64,000 bases of DNA, taken from NCBI GenBank assembly GCA_944386225.1, contig CALXAH010000006.1:62001-126000 (forward strand). The letters are read 5' to 3'. Position 1 is the stretch's first letter, and each line of letters opens with the position of its first letter. The position numbers and the translations under genes were made by a program. Shown here piece after piece: positions 18,407 to 26,583 of the stretch. Source of the stretch: an uncultured Gemmiger sp. (GTDB lineage Bacteria > Bacillota > Clostridia > Oscillospirales > Ruminococcaceae). The notes beneath the pieces are model-generated. The model saw nothing but the letters and a program-made list of their open reading frames with translations, did no database searches and had not been told where the DNA came from.

Positions 18407-19920
18407 CGGCGTCTCCTCCGTTTCAGGGTTACCGTGATGCCCAGAATCAGCAGCACCAGCGGCACGGCCACCATAAACACCCCGGCCCAGAAGGTCGCCT
18501 GGCCGGAACTCAGGCTCAGGCCTTCCAGCGTCAGGCTCTTGGCGGCAATCAGGGCGGTGGTGTCCTGATCTGCCAGCCAGGTCAGACAGCCCAGCGCAAA
18601 CTGGCCGTTTCCGCCCATGGTGATCTGGTCCAGATCATCGGTCATCAGCAGCATCGGGCAGCTCAGCCAGACCAGGCGGCTTTCCGCTTCACTGGTGCCT
18701 GCTGCGGTTTTTTCGGTGTCGTCCGTTTCCTCACCGTCCGAAGCGCCGGTCACCGTGCGGCTGGCCGCCGCCGCCAGCACAAAGCTGCCGGTCTCGTCCC
18801 CGTCCTCTTTGTCCAGCGTGGTCATATCATACCCCTCGGATTTGATATAGGCGCTGTCGCTGGTGGTCAGAAGTTCGCTTACCGTGACCCCCTCGGGCAG
18901 TTCGTCCGCCACCCGGATGGCCTGTGCCTCCGGTGCCAATACATACAGGCCGTCATCCACAGCGTCGTTGATGGCATGGCTGCCCTGATCCGGCAGCAGG
19001 TAGTAGAACGCGCCCTGCAGATGGTAGCTGCTGCTGCCCTCAATCACCAGACCATTGATCAGGCTCAGGCCCCAGTCCTCCATCAGGCTGTTCAGGTTGG
19101 GCGTATCCACCCCGGGATCGGTGCAGACCAGCATCCGCCCGCCGTCCAGCAGCCAGCTGCGCAGGGCTTCCACATCTTCCGCGGCAAAATCCGAACTGGG
19201 CGCATAGATCACCAGTACATCCGCATCCTCAGGAATGTCGCTGGTCAGCAGGTTCAGCTCCTGCAATTCCAGATTCTGCAGCCCCAGTGCCTGCTGCACG
19301 CCGTCCGACAGGGTGGCTTCGCCATGGCCGGTAAGCTGGTATACCACCGGAAGTTCTCCGCCGGTGACATACTGCACCGCACTGGTGATCTGGTTTTCCG
19401 CGTCAAAGCTGGTGGTGTAGGAATAGGTGTCGTAGTCAAATTCGCTGGAATAGAGTACGCTGCTGTCCACCAGCCTGGTGCGGTCACCGCTCACCACGAT
19501 CAGGCTGCCGTCGGTGGCGTCCTCCGCGCCCATCTGGCGGGCAAAACCCGGGTAGAGAGCCGGGTCTTTCTGCTGCCACTGAATGTGGCTGCTGTGCCCG
19601 GCGTACTGATCCAGCAGAGCCGTCACGTTGCTGTCCACGCTGCCGGTCTGGGCCAGATAATAGATGGTCACATCCTGCTCAAGTTCGTCCAGAATGCCCA
19701 GGGATACATCCCCCAGGGTGTACAGCTTGGTTTCGCTCAGGTCAAACTGGCTCACCGAGGCAGGCAGGGCATTGCCGATCCGATTTACCAGTACCACCGC
19801 GGCTATTGCCAGCACGGTCAGTACCGTGGCGGCTGAGCCGTTGCGGAATACCTGTGCTGTGGGCCTTGAGGGCAGAGAAAAACGGAACCGGCGCTTTGGC
19901 CGGTCCTTGCGTTTGCGCAT
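18403..19920 (-). CDS. gldG: GldG-family ABC transporter auxiliary protein
   Basis: This 505-residue protein has a basic N-terminus, a membrane helix (about residues 33-53), a large extracytoplasmic domain and a C-terminal membrane helix followed by RRRRR. The GldG/ABC_transp_aux pattern shows in FDLSETKLYTLGD and in VLVIYAPSSDFAAEDVEALRSWLLDGG. In Flavobacterium, GldG is needed with GldF and GldA for gliding; in Firmicutes the same module has no known substrate. It lies between the permease (14-base gap) and the DUF4340 gene. Confidence 0.85.
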   Translation of the reverse strand: MRKRKDRPKRRFRFSLPSRPTAQVFRNGSAATVLTVLAIAAVVLVNRIGNALPASVSQFDLSETKLYTLGDVSLGILDELEQDVTIYYLAQTGSVDSNVTALLDQYAGHSSHIQWQQKDPALYPGFARQMGAEDATDGSLIVVSGDRTRLVDSSVLYSSEFDYDTYSYTTSFDAENQITSAVQYVTGGELPVVYQLTGHGEATLSDGVQQALGLQNLELQELNLLTSDIPEDADVLVIYAPSSDFAAEDVEALRSWLLDGGRMLVCTDPGVDTPNLNSLMEDWGLSLINGLVIEGSSSYHLQGAFYYLLPDQGSHAINDAVDDGLYVLAPEAQAIRVADELPEGVTVSELLTTSDSAYIKSEGYDMTTLDKEDGDETGSFVLAAAASRTVTGASDGEETDDTEKTAAGTSEAESRLVWLSCPMLLMTDDLDQITMGGNGQFALGCLTWLADQDTTALIAAKSLTLEGLSLSSGQATFWAGVFMVAVPLVLLILGITVTLKRRRRR

Positions 19921-19934
19921 GGGAGGGCCTCCTT

Positions 19935-20798
19935 TCAGTTCCAGCGGCGTTTTTCCAGCCCCTGGCCCGCCAGGAACAGAAACAGCGCGGCGATGCTTAC
20001 ATAATAAAGAACAGCCGGGATGCTGAAGATGCCGTAGATAAAACTTTCAAAGGGGGTGAACAGCCCCAGCGCCCCCAGCAGGACCGAAAACGCGCTGGTC
20101 AGTGCGGCGCTCTGCAGCCCGTACAACAGCCCCAGCGCCATACAGAGTGCCAGAAAGACCAGCATCCCGAAGGTCAGGCTGCGGCTTCGGATACCGGCCA
20201 GCAGACCGGCCAGGGCCGCCAGCAGACCAAATACGCCCAGCGCCAGCAGGCTTCCCACCGTAAACAGGGTCTGGATGCCGGGCATCAGATAACTCAGCAG
20301 CAGCACCCCGAAGGTGGACAGGGCAGCCAGAATGGTGTTTTCGGTCAGACCGCTCAGAAACAGCCCGATGGCGATACCGGCGCAGCCGAGCAGCCAGTAG
20401 CCGAACAGCGCCCCATAGGCCTTGGCCAGGCTGACGGTTCCGTACATCCGCATGACCAGCGGGCACAGCCCCAGCACCGCCACCGGCACGGTGAACACCG
20501 CTGCCATGGCCAGGTATTTGCCCAGTATGATGGAGGGTACCCCCACCGGCGCTGTGAGCAGCAGCTGGTCGGTGCGGGCACGGCGTTCTTCCGCCAGGCT
20601 GCGCATGGTCAGGATAGGAATGAACACCAGCATGGCAAAGGTGGTGCTGTACAGGGTGTAGCCGAAATCCGGATACAGGTTCAGCAGGTTGTAGACCCAG
20701 AAATACAGCCCGCCCACCAGCACGTAGGCCGCACAGAGGGAATACCCCAGCATGCCGCTGAAGATGCTTTTCCATTCCCGTTTGAATATGGCGATCAC
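19935..20798 (-). CDS. ABC-2 type permease (GldF-like)
   Basis: A 287-residue integral membrane protein with six predicted helices, starting MIAIFKREWKSIFSGMLGY, the usual cytoplasmic lead-in of ABC-2 permeases, and carrying ILTMRSLAEERRARTDQLLLTAPV after helix 2. It would form the channel of the exporter with the ATPase encoded upstream, whose stop it overlaps by four bases. The cargo is unknown. Confidence 0.88.
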   Translation of the reverse strand: MIAIFKREWKSIFSGMLGYSLCAAYVLVGGLYFWVYNLLNLYPDFGYTLYSTTFAMLVFIPILTMRSLAEERRARTDQLLLTAPVGVPSIILGKYLAMAAVFTVPVAVLGLCPLVMRMYGTVSLAKAYGALFGYWLLGCAGIAIGLFLSGLTENTILAALSTFGVLLLSYLMPGIQTLFTVGSLLALGVFGLLAALAGLLAGIRSRSLTFGMLVFLALCMALGLLYGLQSAALTSAFSVLLGALGLFTPFESFIYGIFSIPAVLYYVSIAALFLFLAGQGLEKRRWN

Positions 20799-21781
20799 GG
20801 CTGCTGCCCTCCTTCCTCCTCAAAATCGGTCTCGTCCGGTTCGGGCGAATCCGTTTCGGTCAGCTGCAGGAATACTTCTTCCAGGCTCAGCGCTTCGGTT
20901 TCCATCTGCAGTACCGCACAGCCGGCGGCTGCCAGCGCCAGGCTGACGGCAGCCTGCTGCTTCTGGTCCGCCCCTGTGGTCAGGGTGATTTCCAGTTGCG
21001 TTTTGCCGGTTTCTTCTTCGGCGCGTACTTCCTGTACGCCCTCCAGGCCGCGCACCACCCGGGCGGCGGTTTCGGCCTCGCCCAGCACCAGTACCCGCAG
21101 ACGGGTGCGGCCGGCCAGCTGTTCGGCCAGCTGATCCGGGGTCCCCTGCGCCATAAGCTGCCCATGGGACAGGATCAGCACCTGGTCGCATACGGCGCTT
21201 ACCTCGCTCAGGATATGGCTGGACAGGATCACGGTATGCTTGCGGCCCAGCTGGCGGATCAGTGCCCGGAATTCAATCATCTGCGCCGGGTCCAGCCCCA
21301 CGGTGGGCTCATCCAGAATCAGTACTTCCGGGTCGCCCAGCAGGGCGGCGGCCAGGCCCACCCGCTGCCGGTATCCTTTGGACAGGTTGCGGATCAGGCG
21401 ATGGGCCATATCGGCGGCCGCTACCCGGTTCATAGCTTTGCGCACCTGTTCTGCCCGCTGCGCCCGGGGCACCCGGCGCAGTTCGGCCACAAAGCGCAGG
21501 TATTCCTCTACCGTCATTTCCGGGTAGAGGGGTGGCTGTTCAGGCAGGTATCCCAGCTGCCGACGGGCTTCCATGGGCTCTTCCAGAATATCGTGCCCGC
21601 TGATGATCACACGCCCCTCGCTGGCGGAGAGATACCCGGTCAGCACGTTCATGGTGGTGGTTTTTCCGGCGCCGTTGGGCCCCAGCAGACCGCAGATCTG
21701 CCCGGTGGGTACCGTAAAGGATAAATCCTTTACCGCAATTTGTGACCCGTATCGGCGGGTCAGATGCTCCACTTGGATCAA
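20795..21781 (-). CDS. ABC transporter ATP-binding protein (GldA-like)
   Basis: A 328-residue ATPase with Walker A GPNGAGKT, the signature LSKGYRQRVGLA, Walker B VLILDEP and a C-terminal DUF4162-like tail of about 100 residues. It powers the GldF-like permease. I placed the start at a TTG at 21781, nine bases after AAGGAG; an ATG at 21814 is in frame, but translation from it would run through the ribosome site and the preceding hairpin. The gene begins a four-gene operon (ATPase, permease, GldG, DUF4340). Confidence 0.88.
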   Translation of the reverse strand: MIQVEHLTRRYGSQIAVKDLSFTVPTGQICGLLGPNGAGKTTTMNVLTGYLSASEGRVIISGHDILEEPMEARRQLGYLPEQPPLYPEMTVEEYLRFVAELRRVPRAQRAEQVRKAMNRVAAADMAHRLIRNLSKGYRQRVGLAAALLGDPEVLILDEPTVGLDPAQMIEFRALIRQLGRKHTVILSSHILSEVSAVCDQVLILSHGQLMAQGTPDQLAEQLAGRTRLRVLVLGEAETAARVVRGLEGVQEVRAEEETGKTQLEITLTTGADQKQQAAVSLALAAAGCAVLQMETEALSLEEVFLQLTETDSPEPDETDFEEEGGQQP

Positions 21782-21798
21782 TGTGCCACGCTCCTTTG

Positions 21799-21832
21799 CA
21801 AAAGAAAAGGCCATCCCTTTCGGGATGACCTT
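21799..21832 (-). terminator. Terminator between the DUF4153-like gene and the ABC operon
   Basis: An 11-pair stem (21807-21817 and 21822-21832) is followed on the minus strand by TTTTCTTTT. The single imperfect pair is G-U on the minus strand but C-A on the plus strand, which fixes the direction. It lies directly before the ribosome site of the ABC ATPase gene, so it could also work as a leader attenuator. Confidence 0.75.
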
Positions 21833-21907
21833 ATCCGGTCTGCAGGCAGTATACGCCGGCGATGTGTGGATTCTGCAAACAGCCGGTGAGAAAAGGATGA
21901 AAAGCGT

Positions 21908-23521
21908 TCAGCGGATCTCGGCCCGGGTCGAAAGGCCGATGGACGGGTCAAGGGTTACGGTCAGCTGCCGGCCATCGTCAAGCGGCCAACACATTGTATT
22001 GCTGCCGGAATGCCCCATATAGCCCAGCATATCCACCAGTTCCTCATCGGTGCGGCCCAGCATCCAGCCGCAATCCAGCAGAGGCTGGGCAAGCTCTGTC
22101 CGGTTGTCCCAGCCCTGGCACTGTCCGATCACATCCGCGTCCAGGCTGTCCACCACGCCGTGTGCATAAAGGGAGATGTTGCCCCGCACGATCCAGCCGT
22201 CCGGATGGGACAGGCAGAGCAGCGCAAAGGCTGCCGCCGCCGCCCACACGGCCAGCCGGATGGCCCGGATCGGGCGCAGCAGGGTAAACAGGGCGATCAG
22301 GGCCCAGACGCCCAGCACCAGGATGAACCAGGCGGCCAGTACCCGGCGGGGCGTCAGGCCGAACCGGCCGATGTACAGCGCCAGCTTGGCCCCGGCCACC
22401 GCCACAAACAACAGGCTGAACCCGCAGAGGGCAGCGCCCAATGCCTGCAGCACCCGGCTGCGGCGCAGAGGTGTCCGGCTGAATTTGGCACAGCCGCCCA
22501 GCACCGCCATGTTCAGCAGCATCAGGCGGCACACTTCCTCAAATCCGCTGACCGCATATTCGGCGGCGGTGAAGCCGTCGGGCAGATGGCCGAAGAATCC
22601 GCCCAGCAGATAACTGCCCTGCAAAACAAAGAAAATCAGATACAATCCGTTTAATGCTGCAAGCAATATACAAATTGTACTGTATGGGAGCACACGAAGC
22701 TGCTCAGCCGCGCCGCGCACTTCGGCGCAGATGGCGGGATCCTGCTTGTTTCGCAGGCAGGAGGCCGCCAGACCGTACAGCCAGGCGCCTACCGGCAGGC
22801 TCAGCAGCAGACGCAGTACCAGTTCACCGTTCAGCCAGCTCCAGTCAACGGTCAGCCGCATCAGCGCCGCAAAATGCCCGTCCACTGCGGCCAGCAGTTC
22901 ATAGGCAACCAGCAGCAGCGGCACCGCTGCCACCAGACCGATCAGAACACCCGGCAGTCGTTTGCCGGGCCGGGTGCGTCGGACACGGCAGGCGATAGTA
23001 CGGATGCGCAGGAAGAAGCCGCCGAACGGATAAGAGAAGAATCCCCGCAGCAGATCCAGCCAGATCATGGGGCCGGTGCCGCCTTCGGCCAGTGCGCCGG
23101 TGCGGCTCAAGGTCCAGTAGACGGCCAGCCCGTGCAGAGCCAGCAGGTCCCAGCCGCCCACCGTGCGGCCGTTGTGCCCCCACAATCCGATGCTGAGCGC
23201 CACCAGCCCCAGGCAGGCCAGCCAGAACCAGCTCTCAGCGGGAACGGCACGCCGGCCCATGGCCCGGCAGAACCATTCGGTCCCGGCGCAGAACAGAAGC
23301 ACAAAGACGACCAGCCAGCCCCGTGGGGTATCAAGGCTCACCCACAATACCAGCTGCATATACAAAAAGCCGATCAGGTAGCTGCCCAGCGCGGCCCACA
23401 GTTCGACAGGGGCGGCGGTGAAAGAGGGGCGAACCGGTACGGCCGGACGCGGAGGAAAATCGGTTTGGGGCGCACTTGAATAGAGGGGACGCCCCGCGCC
23501 CTCTTGCATGCGGTTTTCCAT
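21908..23521 (-). CDS. DUF4153/DUF4173-like multi-pass membrane protein
   Basis: A 537-residue protein with a proline-rich cytoplasmic N-terminus (first 45 residues) and about eleven or twelve membrane helices, ending in a soluble tail (NISLYAHGVVDSLDADVIGQ) that resembles the DUF4153/DUF4173 C-terminus. No catalytic motif is visible. AAGGAGAACC precedes the ATG. It is the last gene of an operon with a DUF2975 protein, an HTH regulator and a lipoprotein. The family assignment is moderate; the topology is clear. Confidence 0.65.
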   Translation of the reverse strand: MENRMQEGAGRPLYSSAPQTDFPPRPAVPVRPSFTAAPVELWAALGSYLIGFLYMQLVLWVSLDTPRGWLVVFVLLFCAGTEWFCRAMGRRAVPAESWFWLACLGLVALSIGLWGHNGRTVGGWDLLALHGLAVYWTLSRTGALAEGGTGPMIWLDLLRGFFSYPFGGFFLRIRTIACRVRRTRPGKRLPGVLIGLVAAVPLLLVAYELLAAVDGHFAALMRLTVDWSWLNGELVLRLLLSLPVGAWLYGLAASCLRNKQDPAICAEVRGAAEQLRVLPYSTICILLAALNGLYLIFFVLQGSYLLGGFFGHLPDGFTAAEYAVSGFEEVCRLMLLNMAVLGGCAKFSRTPLRRSRVLQALGAALCGFSLLFVAVAGAKLALYIGRFGLTPRRVLAAWFILVLGVWALIALFTLLRPIRAIRLAVWAAAAAFALLCLSHPDGWIVRGNISLYAHGVVDSLDADVIGQCQGWDNRTELAQPLLDCGWMLGRTDEELVDMLGYMGHSGSNTMCWPLDDGRQLTVTLDPSIGLSTRAEIR

Positions 23522-23535
23522 ATTGGTTCTCCTTG

Positions 23536-24057
23536 TCAGGTATCCAGGGTCAGATAATACAGTTCATTCCGGTCGGCGTCGTAAAGCGCCAGGGTAAAGT
23601 TAAAGGAACCCCGTTCCATTACTTCACTTTCATCAGCAGAATCATAGCTTTGGGAATGCCGGTCGATAAACCGGTACCATCCGGTTTCTACCGCAGGGCT
23701 TACCAACGGTTCGCCCTGCTCATCGGTCAGGTAAGGGCCCCAGCCCAGATCGGAGCCGTCCTCTTCGCTCCTGAGCCCATAAACCAGCGCGGTGGTCACA
23801 TTGGACAGCGGAAGCGGATTCCAGGCCGGATCGGCCGCGATGACATCAGCCAGTGCATCGTCCGGAAGAGACAGCTTCAGAAAGGACATGCCGTCCCCAT
23901 GAAAGCCGCCGTGGGTATCATGTTCGGATATAATTGTTCCTGCGCTCAGATCCAGTTCCAGTGCGCGGGAAGCTTCGTCCTGCAGGGAACGGGCTCCGCA
24001 GCCGGTGAGTGCCAGAAGAAGGCAAAGTACGATCAGAAGCCATCGATAGTGTTTCAT
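23536..24057 (-). CDS. Small lipoprotein of unknown function
   Basis: A 173-residue protein with a lipoprotein signal (LLALTGC, lipid on Cys20), therefore anchored on the outer face of the membrane. The mature part is acidic with aromatic patches (YGLRSEEDGSDLGWGPY, GWYRFIDRH) and no domain I recognise. Its start overlaps the HTH gene stop (ATGA) and the DUF4153-like gene follows after 14 bases, so it is translated with them. It may sense or bind something outside the cell for the neighbouring membrane proteins; that is conjecture. Confidence 0.75.
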   Translation of the reverse strand: MKHYRWLLIVLCLLLALTGCGARSLQDEASRALELDLSAGTIISEHDTHGGFHGDGMSFLKLSLPDDALADVIAADPAWNPLPLSNVTTALVYGLRSEEDGSDLGWGPYLTDEQGEPLVSPAVETGWYRFIDRHSQSYDSADESEVMERGSFNFTLALYDADRNELYYLTLDT

Positions 24058-24275
24058 GGTGATTCCTCCTCATCCGGCAGGTATTCCAGAATGTCGCCGG
24101 GCTGGCAGTCCAGCTCCCGGCACAGGGCTTCCAGGGTGGAAAACCGTACCGCTTTGGCTTTGTTGTTTTTCAGGATGGACAGATTGGCCGGGGTAATCCC
24201 GATCCGCTCCGCCAGATCGCCGGCGGCGATGTGGCGGCGGGCCATCATGACATCCAGGTTGATTCGGATGGACAT
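24054..24275 (-). CDS. YozG-like Cro/C1 helix-turn-helix regulator
   Basis: A 73-residue protein that is almost entirely one HTH_3-type domain: LAERIGITPANLSILKNNKA forms helices 2 and 3, and FSTLEALCRELDCQPGDILEY closes the fold. Short regulators of this type pair with DUF2975 membrane proteins across Firmicutes, as here. It probably represses its own operon; a 12-base inverted repeat lies just upstream of the operon's -35 box. Confidence 0.88.
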   Translation of the reverse strand: MSIRINLDVMMARRHIAAGDLAERIGITPANLSILKNNKAKAVRFSTLEALCRELDCQPGDILEYLPDEEESP

Positions 24276-24296
24276 AAGCGCATTCCCTCCCCGGCG

Positions 24297-24758
24297 TCAA
24301 ATGGTGAAATCCAGTTCGTCCTTCATGGCGGCGGCCTGGGCAAAACAGTTCTTTACGATCCGCACGATCAGCGCCATAAAGCCCGCCGCTACCGCTACCA
24401 GCAGCCAGGGCAGGTAGTACCAGGCGCTTGCCAGGCACAAAAGACAGGCCGCCATGCAGCACCAGCTCACCCGGCGCAGCCTTGCCACGTTGGCCGATAC
24501 GAATACCTGCCCGGCGGCCAGCGCCCCCAGCAGGCGGTGCAGATTGACCAGCAAAATCCAGGCGGGGATGCTGCCCAGGTAGATGGTGGCCATCATCAGA
24601 ATCCCTTCCCGCACACCGAACCCCAGCAGTATCGGCCGGGTGCCGATGAACCAGTCCACCGCCCAGTAACAGCCCAGATCCAGAGCCGCCAGCAGCACGG
24701 CAAATACCAGCACGCACACCCGGGACAGCCGGATGCTCTGTTCGCTTGTGATTTTCAT
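24297..24758 (-). CDS. DUF2975 family membrane protein
   Basis: A 153-residue protein with four membrane helices and the DUF2975 layout (ARLRRVSWCCMAACLLCL between helices 2 and 3). The function of the family is unknown, but it is genetically tied to the small HTH regulator encoded 21 bases downstream. AAGGAGG precedes the ATG, and a good promoter lies upstream. Confidence 0.85.
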   Translation of the reverse strand: MKITSEQSIRLSRVCVLVFAVLLAALDLGCYWAVDWFIGTRPILLGFGVREGILMMATIYLGSIPAWILLVNLHRLLGALAAGQVFVSANVARLRRVSWCCMAACLLCLASAWYYLPWLLVAVAAGFMALIVRIVKNCFAQAAAMKDELDFTI

Positions 24759-24796
24759 AGTCAGTTCCTCCTTGTGTGGGGATATCCTCTGCCGAT

Positions 24797-24825
24797 ACTA
24801 TAGCACGGGATAAACTGAAAATCAA
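24797..24825 (-). promoter_or_regulatory. Promoter of the DUF2975-HTH operon
   Basis: On the minus strand, TTGATT (24820-24825), a 17-base spacer and TATAGT (24797-24802) form a near-consensus promoter about 40 bases before the DUF2975 start. Confidence 0.75.
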
Positions 24826-24831
24826 TATATT

Positions 24832-24864
24832 TTTATCGAAAAACAATAAAAATTTTCCGATAAA
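24832..24864. promoter_or_regulatory. Inverted repeat upstream of the DUF2975-HTH promoter
   Basis: Arms TTTATCGAAAAA (24832-24843) and TTTTCCGATAAA (24853-24864) match at 11 of 12 positions, with a nine-base AT spacer. It abuts the -35 box of the HTH operon, a plausible operator or UP-like element. Confidence 0.45.
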
Positions 24865-24865
24865 C

Positions 24866-24895
24866 AAAAATCCCCGGCGGAATTGTCCGCCGGGG
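24866..24895 (-). terminator. Terminator after comM
   Basis: A perfect ten-pair stem (24872-24881 and 24886-24895) is followed on the minus strand by ATTTTTGTTT. Confidence 0.85.
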
Positions 24896-24901
24896 GAGAG
24901 G

Positions 24902-26431
24902 TTATTCCGTATACCAGTATTTCCGATCCAGGCTGCGGTACTGCAGCGCTTCAGCCAGATGTTCCTCGCCGATGCGGTCCGCGCCCGCCAGGTCGGCAAT
25001 GGTGCGGGCCACCTTCAGGATGCGGTCGTAGGCCCGGGCGCTGAGCCCCATGGCCCGGAATGCCTCCCGCAGCAGGGAAGCGGCGGCAGGGGTGGTTGCG
25101 CAGTACCGGCGCAGCAGGGCAGGGGGCAGCTGGGCGTTGCAGCGCACACCGGTGCCTGCGTACCGGGCGGCCTGAATTTCCCGGGCGGCCAGCACCCGGG
25201 CCAGGATGGCGGCGCTGCTCTCGCCCCCGGCGGTATCGGCCAGATCCTCGTACTCCACCGGGGCCACCTCCACATGCAGGTCGATCCGGTCCAGCAGCGG
25301 GCCGCTGATCTTCTGGCGGTACCGGTCAATGGCGCTGGGCGGGCAGGTGCAGGCCCGGGTGGGATGGCCAAAATACCCGCACCGGCAGGGGTTCATGGCG
25401 GCGGCCAGCAAAAACCGGCTGGGATAGGTGGCGCTGCCCGCCACCCGGCTTACCGTTACCTGGCCGTCCTCCACCGGCTGGCGCAGAATCTCCAGCGCAT
25501 CCCGGCTGAATTCCGGCAGCTCGTCCAGAAACAGCACCCCGTCGTGGGCCAGGCTCACCTCGCCGGGGCGAGGGCTGGAACCGCCGCCCGCCAGTGCGGT
25601 GGCGCTCACGCTGTGATGGGGGCTGCGGAAGGGGCGCCGGGTCATCAGCCCGCTGCCTGCGGGCAGCAGCCCGGCTACCGAGTAAATCTGGGTTACCTCC
25701 ACCGCTTCTTCCCGCGTCAGGGGCGGCAGAATGCCGGGCAGCCGCTTGGCCAGCATGCTTTTTCCGGTGCCCGGCGGGCCGATCAGCAGGATGTTGTGCC
25801 CGCCTGCCGCGGCCACCTCCATGGCGCGGCGGGCTTCCGCCTGGCCGTGCACATCGGCAAAATCCGGCAGATCCCCGTCAGGGGCGCTTGCGTAGGCGAC
25901 AGGTTCCACCGGGGTCAGCGGCGCATCGCCCCGCAGATGATCCGCCACCTGCCGGGCGCTGGCCACCCCGTAAACGGTCAGCCCTTCTGCCACGGCGGCT
26001 TCCCGGGCGTTGGCCTCGGGCACAAACAGCTGCCGGACGCCGCAGGCGGCCGCATGCAGCGCCATGGGCAGCACCCCGTTTACCGGCCGCACCGCCCCGT
26101 CCAGGGCCAGTTCGCCCACAAAGGCGCAGTCCGGCGGCGGGGGCGGCAGCTGCCCGGCTGCGCACAATATCCCCAGCAGAATGGGCAGATCGTATACCGG
26201 CCCGGCTTTTTTCCGGTGGGCCGGGGCCAGGTTTACCGTGATCCGCCCGGCGGGCCAGCCGAAGCCCAGATTCTTGCTGGCGCTGCGCACCCGGTCGGCG
26301 GCCTCCTTGACGGCGCTGTCCGGCAGGCCCACAATGGCAAACTGGGGCAGCCCGCCGCTCAGGTCGGCCTCGGCCGTTACAAGAAATCCCTCCAGCCCGT
26401 GTATCCCGAAGCTGTTCACCCTGGCAAACAT
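24902..26431 (-). CDS. comM: YifB/ComM family Mg-chelatase-like AAA+ ATPase
   Basis: A 509-residue protein with an N-terminal Lon-protease-like domain, an AAA+ core with Walker A GPPGTGKS near residue 218, Walker B LFLDELPEF and a C-terminal Mg-chelatase-type domain; a zinc-like cluster (CRCGYFGHPTRACTC) lies between them. ComM is a helicase that drives branch migration during natural transformation in Gram-negative bacteria; in Clostridia the homologue's role is unproven. The ATG at 26431 follows GGGAGGG, while the open frame extends 120 bases further without a ribosome site. A single-gene unit. Confidence 0.9.
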   Translation of the reverse strand: MFARVNSFGIHGLEGFLVTAEADLSGGLPQFAIVGLPDSAVKEAADRVRSASKNLGFGWPAGRITVNLAPAHRKKAGPVYDLPILLGILCAAGQLPPPPPDCAFVGELALDGAVRPVNGVLPMALHAAACGVRQLFVPEANAREAAVAEGLTVYGVASARQVADHLRGDAPLTPVEPVAYASAPDGDLPDFADVHGQAEARRAMEVAAAGGHNILLIGPPGTGKSMLAKRLPGILPPLTREEAVEVTQIYSVAGLLPAGSGLMTRRPFRSPHHSVSATALAGGGSSPRPGEVSLAHDGVLFLDELPEFSRDALEILRQPVEDGQVTVSRVAGSATYPSRFLLAAAMNPCRCGYFGHPTRACTCPPSAIDRYRQKISGPLLDRIDLHVEVAPVEYEDLADTAGGESSAAILARVLAAREIQAARYAGTGVRCNAQLPPALLRRYCATTPAAASLLREAFRAMGLSARAYDRILKVARTIADLAGADRIGEEHLAEALQYRSLDRKYWYTE

Positions 26432-26461
26432 GGCAGACCCTCCCACGCATTCTATGAAATA

Positions 26462-26490
26462 AGTATAGAACGCTCTGCCAAAATCCACAA
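26462..26490 (-). promoter_or_regulatory. Possible promoter of comM
   Basis: A -10 TATACT (26462-26467) is paired at 17 bases with a weak -35 TTGTGG (26485-26490), about 30 bases before the comM start and back to back with the phosphosugar mutase promoter. Confidence 0.4.
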
Positions 26491-26497
26491 GAGCGAA

Positions 26498-26526
26498 TTG
26501 ACAATCCTCCCGCCTGTCTATAAAAT
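26498..26526 (+). promoter_or_regulatory. Promoter of the phosphosugar mutase gene
   Basis: TTGACA (26498-26503), a 17-base spacer and TAAAAT (26521-26526), about 58 bases before the start codon. Confidence 0.75.
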
Positions 26527-26583
26527 GAAAGATAGAGAACCTATTCTGCAAGGCTCAGAATCCACAGAAAGAGGGTAATTGCC

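Noticed and set aside
24776-26578. A 600-residue plus-strand frame
   Set aside because: It covers comM on the other strand; the AAA+ motifs and the terminator show that the minus-strand gene is the real one.
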